Below are positions 63,315-64,000 of a DNA stretch of 64,000 bases, one piece after another. The translations under genes and the position numbers were made by a program. The notes below the pieces were generated by a model. The model was not told the origin of the DNA. It saw nothing but the letters and a program-made list of their open reading frames with translations, and did no database searches. Position 1 is the first letter of the stretch; each line of letters opens with the position of its first letter. Source of the stretch: JBBATK01 sp044224515 (GTDB lineage: Bacteria; Bacteroidota; Ignavibacteria; Kapaibacteriales; NICIL-2); contig JBGAKH010000004.1 of assembly GCA_044224515.1 (NCBI GenBank), positions 62,001-126,000 of the forward strand. The letters are read 5' to 3'.

Positions 63315-63345
63315 AAGCTGAGCGCGAAGCGCTCAGCTTTTTTTA
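63315..63345 (+). terminator. Intrinsic terminator of the lipoprotein gene
   Basis: AAGCTGAGCGC and GCGCTCAGCTT form a perfect 11-bp stem around a GAA loop, followed by a T run on the plus strand. It is a clear rho-independent terminator located 46 bp after the lipoprotein stop. Confidence 0.95.
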
Positions 63346-63409
63346 TTTCCGACTCAGAACCGGCTAGAGAATGACTACTCGGAGAGCAAGCCGTCCTCCT
63401 GCTCCGAGG

Positions 63410-64000
63410 TTATGATAAGAAAATGAGCTCTTGTTGAATAGGTTCTGAAGGAACCAAAACACTGCCTTGAGCATCGATGATGACACTGATCTCTGAGCGT
63501 ACACCTATTGTTCCCGGAATGTAAATACCCGGCTCAATACTAAAAGAGGTACCACGTAACAGCAGTCGATCATCATGCGTTTCGAAGTTATCCATATTGG
63601 CACCGGCGCCATGCGTCTCTTCGCCGATGTTATGTCCGGTTCTATGAATGAAGTACTGTCCGTAACCCGCTGCGTTAATCACTGCGCGCGCAGCATCGTC
63701 AACTTCGTAGCCACGCAACTCTTTGCCGATAGCAAAACGCTCTCTCACAAGCTTAAGAGCGGCATTGCGCGCATCGCGAACAACAGTAAAGATCTCCTGT
63801 TGTTGAGGACTTGCCGAAGATCCGGTATGGCACATCCAGGTAATATCCGCGTAGGTTGACCACTCATGTGGACCTTTGGCCCACATGTCGATAAGAACCA
63901 GATCGTTATCGCCAATGGCACTATTTCGCTCAGGCTCGGGGGCATAGTGTGGACTCGAAGCATTGGCTGCAATGGCTACTATTGGCTCAGAGTCACTTTG
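63410..64000 (-). CDS. M24 family metallopeptidase (Xaa-Pro aminopeptidase-like), partial
   Basis: The C-terminal 196 residues of a gene whose 5' end lies beyond the right edge. The open frame extends to base 64000. All five metal ligands of the pita-bread fold are visible: Asp in LVLIDMWAKG, Asp in YADITWMCH, His in HRTGHNIGEE, Glu in TSFSIEPGIYI, Glu in GVRSEISVII. A position that is Thr or Gly in many members is Trp in MWAKG, as in some prolidase-like proteins. M24 enzymes remove N-terminal residues before proline or methionine. The visible part resembles Xaa-Pro aminopeptidase more than methionine aminopeptidase. Confidence 0.93.
   Translation of the reverse strand, partial: QSDSEPIVAIAANASSPHYAPEPERNSAIGDNDLVLIDMWAKGPHEWSTYADITWMCHTGSSASPQQQEIFTVVRDARNAALKLVRERFAIGKELRGYEVDDAARAVINAAGYGQYFIHRTGHNIGEETHGAGANMDNFETHDDRLLLRGTSFSIEPGIYIPGTIGVRSEISVIIDAQGSVLVPSEPIQQELIFLS

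Noticed and set aside
1..64000. CRISPR arrays, tRNA or rRNA genes, insertion sequences
   Set aside because: No regular spaced repeats, cloverleaf-like segments, rRNA sequence or transposase-like proteins were seen in reading the window, though a dedicated scan was not possible.

Overview
The window looks like chromosomal DNA of a bacterium of the Fibrobacterota-Chlorobiota-Bacteroidota group, most likely a Kapabacteria/Ignavibacteria-like relative. Supporting features are two proteins with type IX secretion (T9SS) C-terminal sorting domains, a TonB receptor with an N-terminal carboxypeptidase-regulatory-like domain, a HmuY-type haem lipoprotein beside a TonB receptor, and many exported beta-propeller and beta-barrel proteins. 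The taxonomic call is inference; no rRNA or tRNA gene was found. Genes are dense, often overlap by 1-14 bases, and many have recognisable GGAG-type ribosome binding sites. Several starts are GTG or TTG.

Region by region. (1) 1-9382, minus strand: an ECF sigma factor and an overlapping membrane anti-sigma-like protein, then a T9SS cargo protein, a long intercistronic hairpin, a TonB receptor and a partial exported protein. This resembles a cell-surface uptake locus with its own regulator. (2) 9383-24479: an outer-membrane barrel protein and an exported RCC1 propeller protein on the minus strand, divergent from two giant plus-strand genes (1750 and 1540 residues; the first has a Tat-like signal). 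I recognise no function for the giant pair, and this is the best candidate for an undescribed system. (3) 24480-36539: a YdeI/DUF1801 protein, an M61 peptidase, a DUF885 hydrolase translationally coupled to an asparagine synthase, a methyltransferase, a WD40 protein with a T9SS tag, a cytochrome b lacking one haem's ligands, a TrmH-type methyltransferase and an isolated nuoD.

(4) 36656-48435: a receiver domain with a C-terminal membrane helix, an exported propeller-like protein, 5-formyltetrahydrofolate cyclo-ligase, an EamA transporter, penicillin-binding protein 1C and an alpha-2-macroglobulin lipoprotein (the last two are a known functional pair). (5) 48743-52736: a methyltransferase, then a HmuY lipoprotein and TonB receptor (probable haem uptake) behind an AT-rich region with a perfect palindrome. 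(6) 52737-59580, minus: a compact operon of two enoyl-CoA hydratase-family enzymes, a HAD phosphatase, a PgpH-type c-di-AMP phosphodiesterase, a XerD-type recombinase and a NamZ-type muramidase. (7) 59676-64000: rsmE, an exported TPR protein, a small Cys-rich ORF, a lipoprotein followed by a strong terminator, and a partial M24 aminopeptidase.

Functionally the window mixes core metabolism and RNA modification with much envelope biology: nutrient uptake, peptidoglycan synthesis and turnover, protease defence, and surface proteins. No CRISPR array, insertion sequence, prophage or attachment site was seen.
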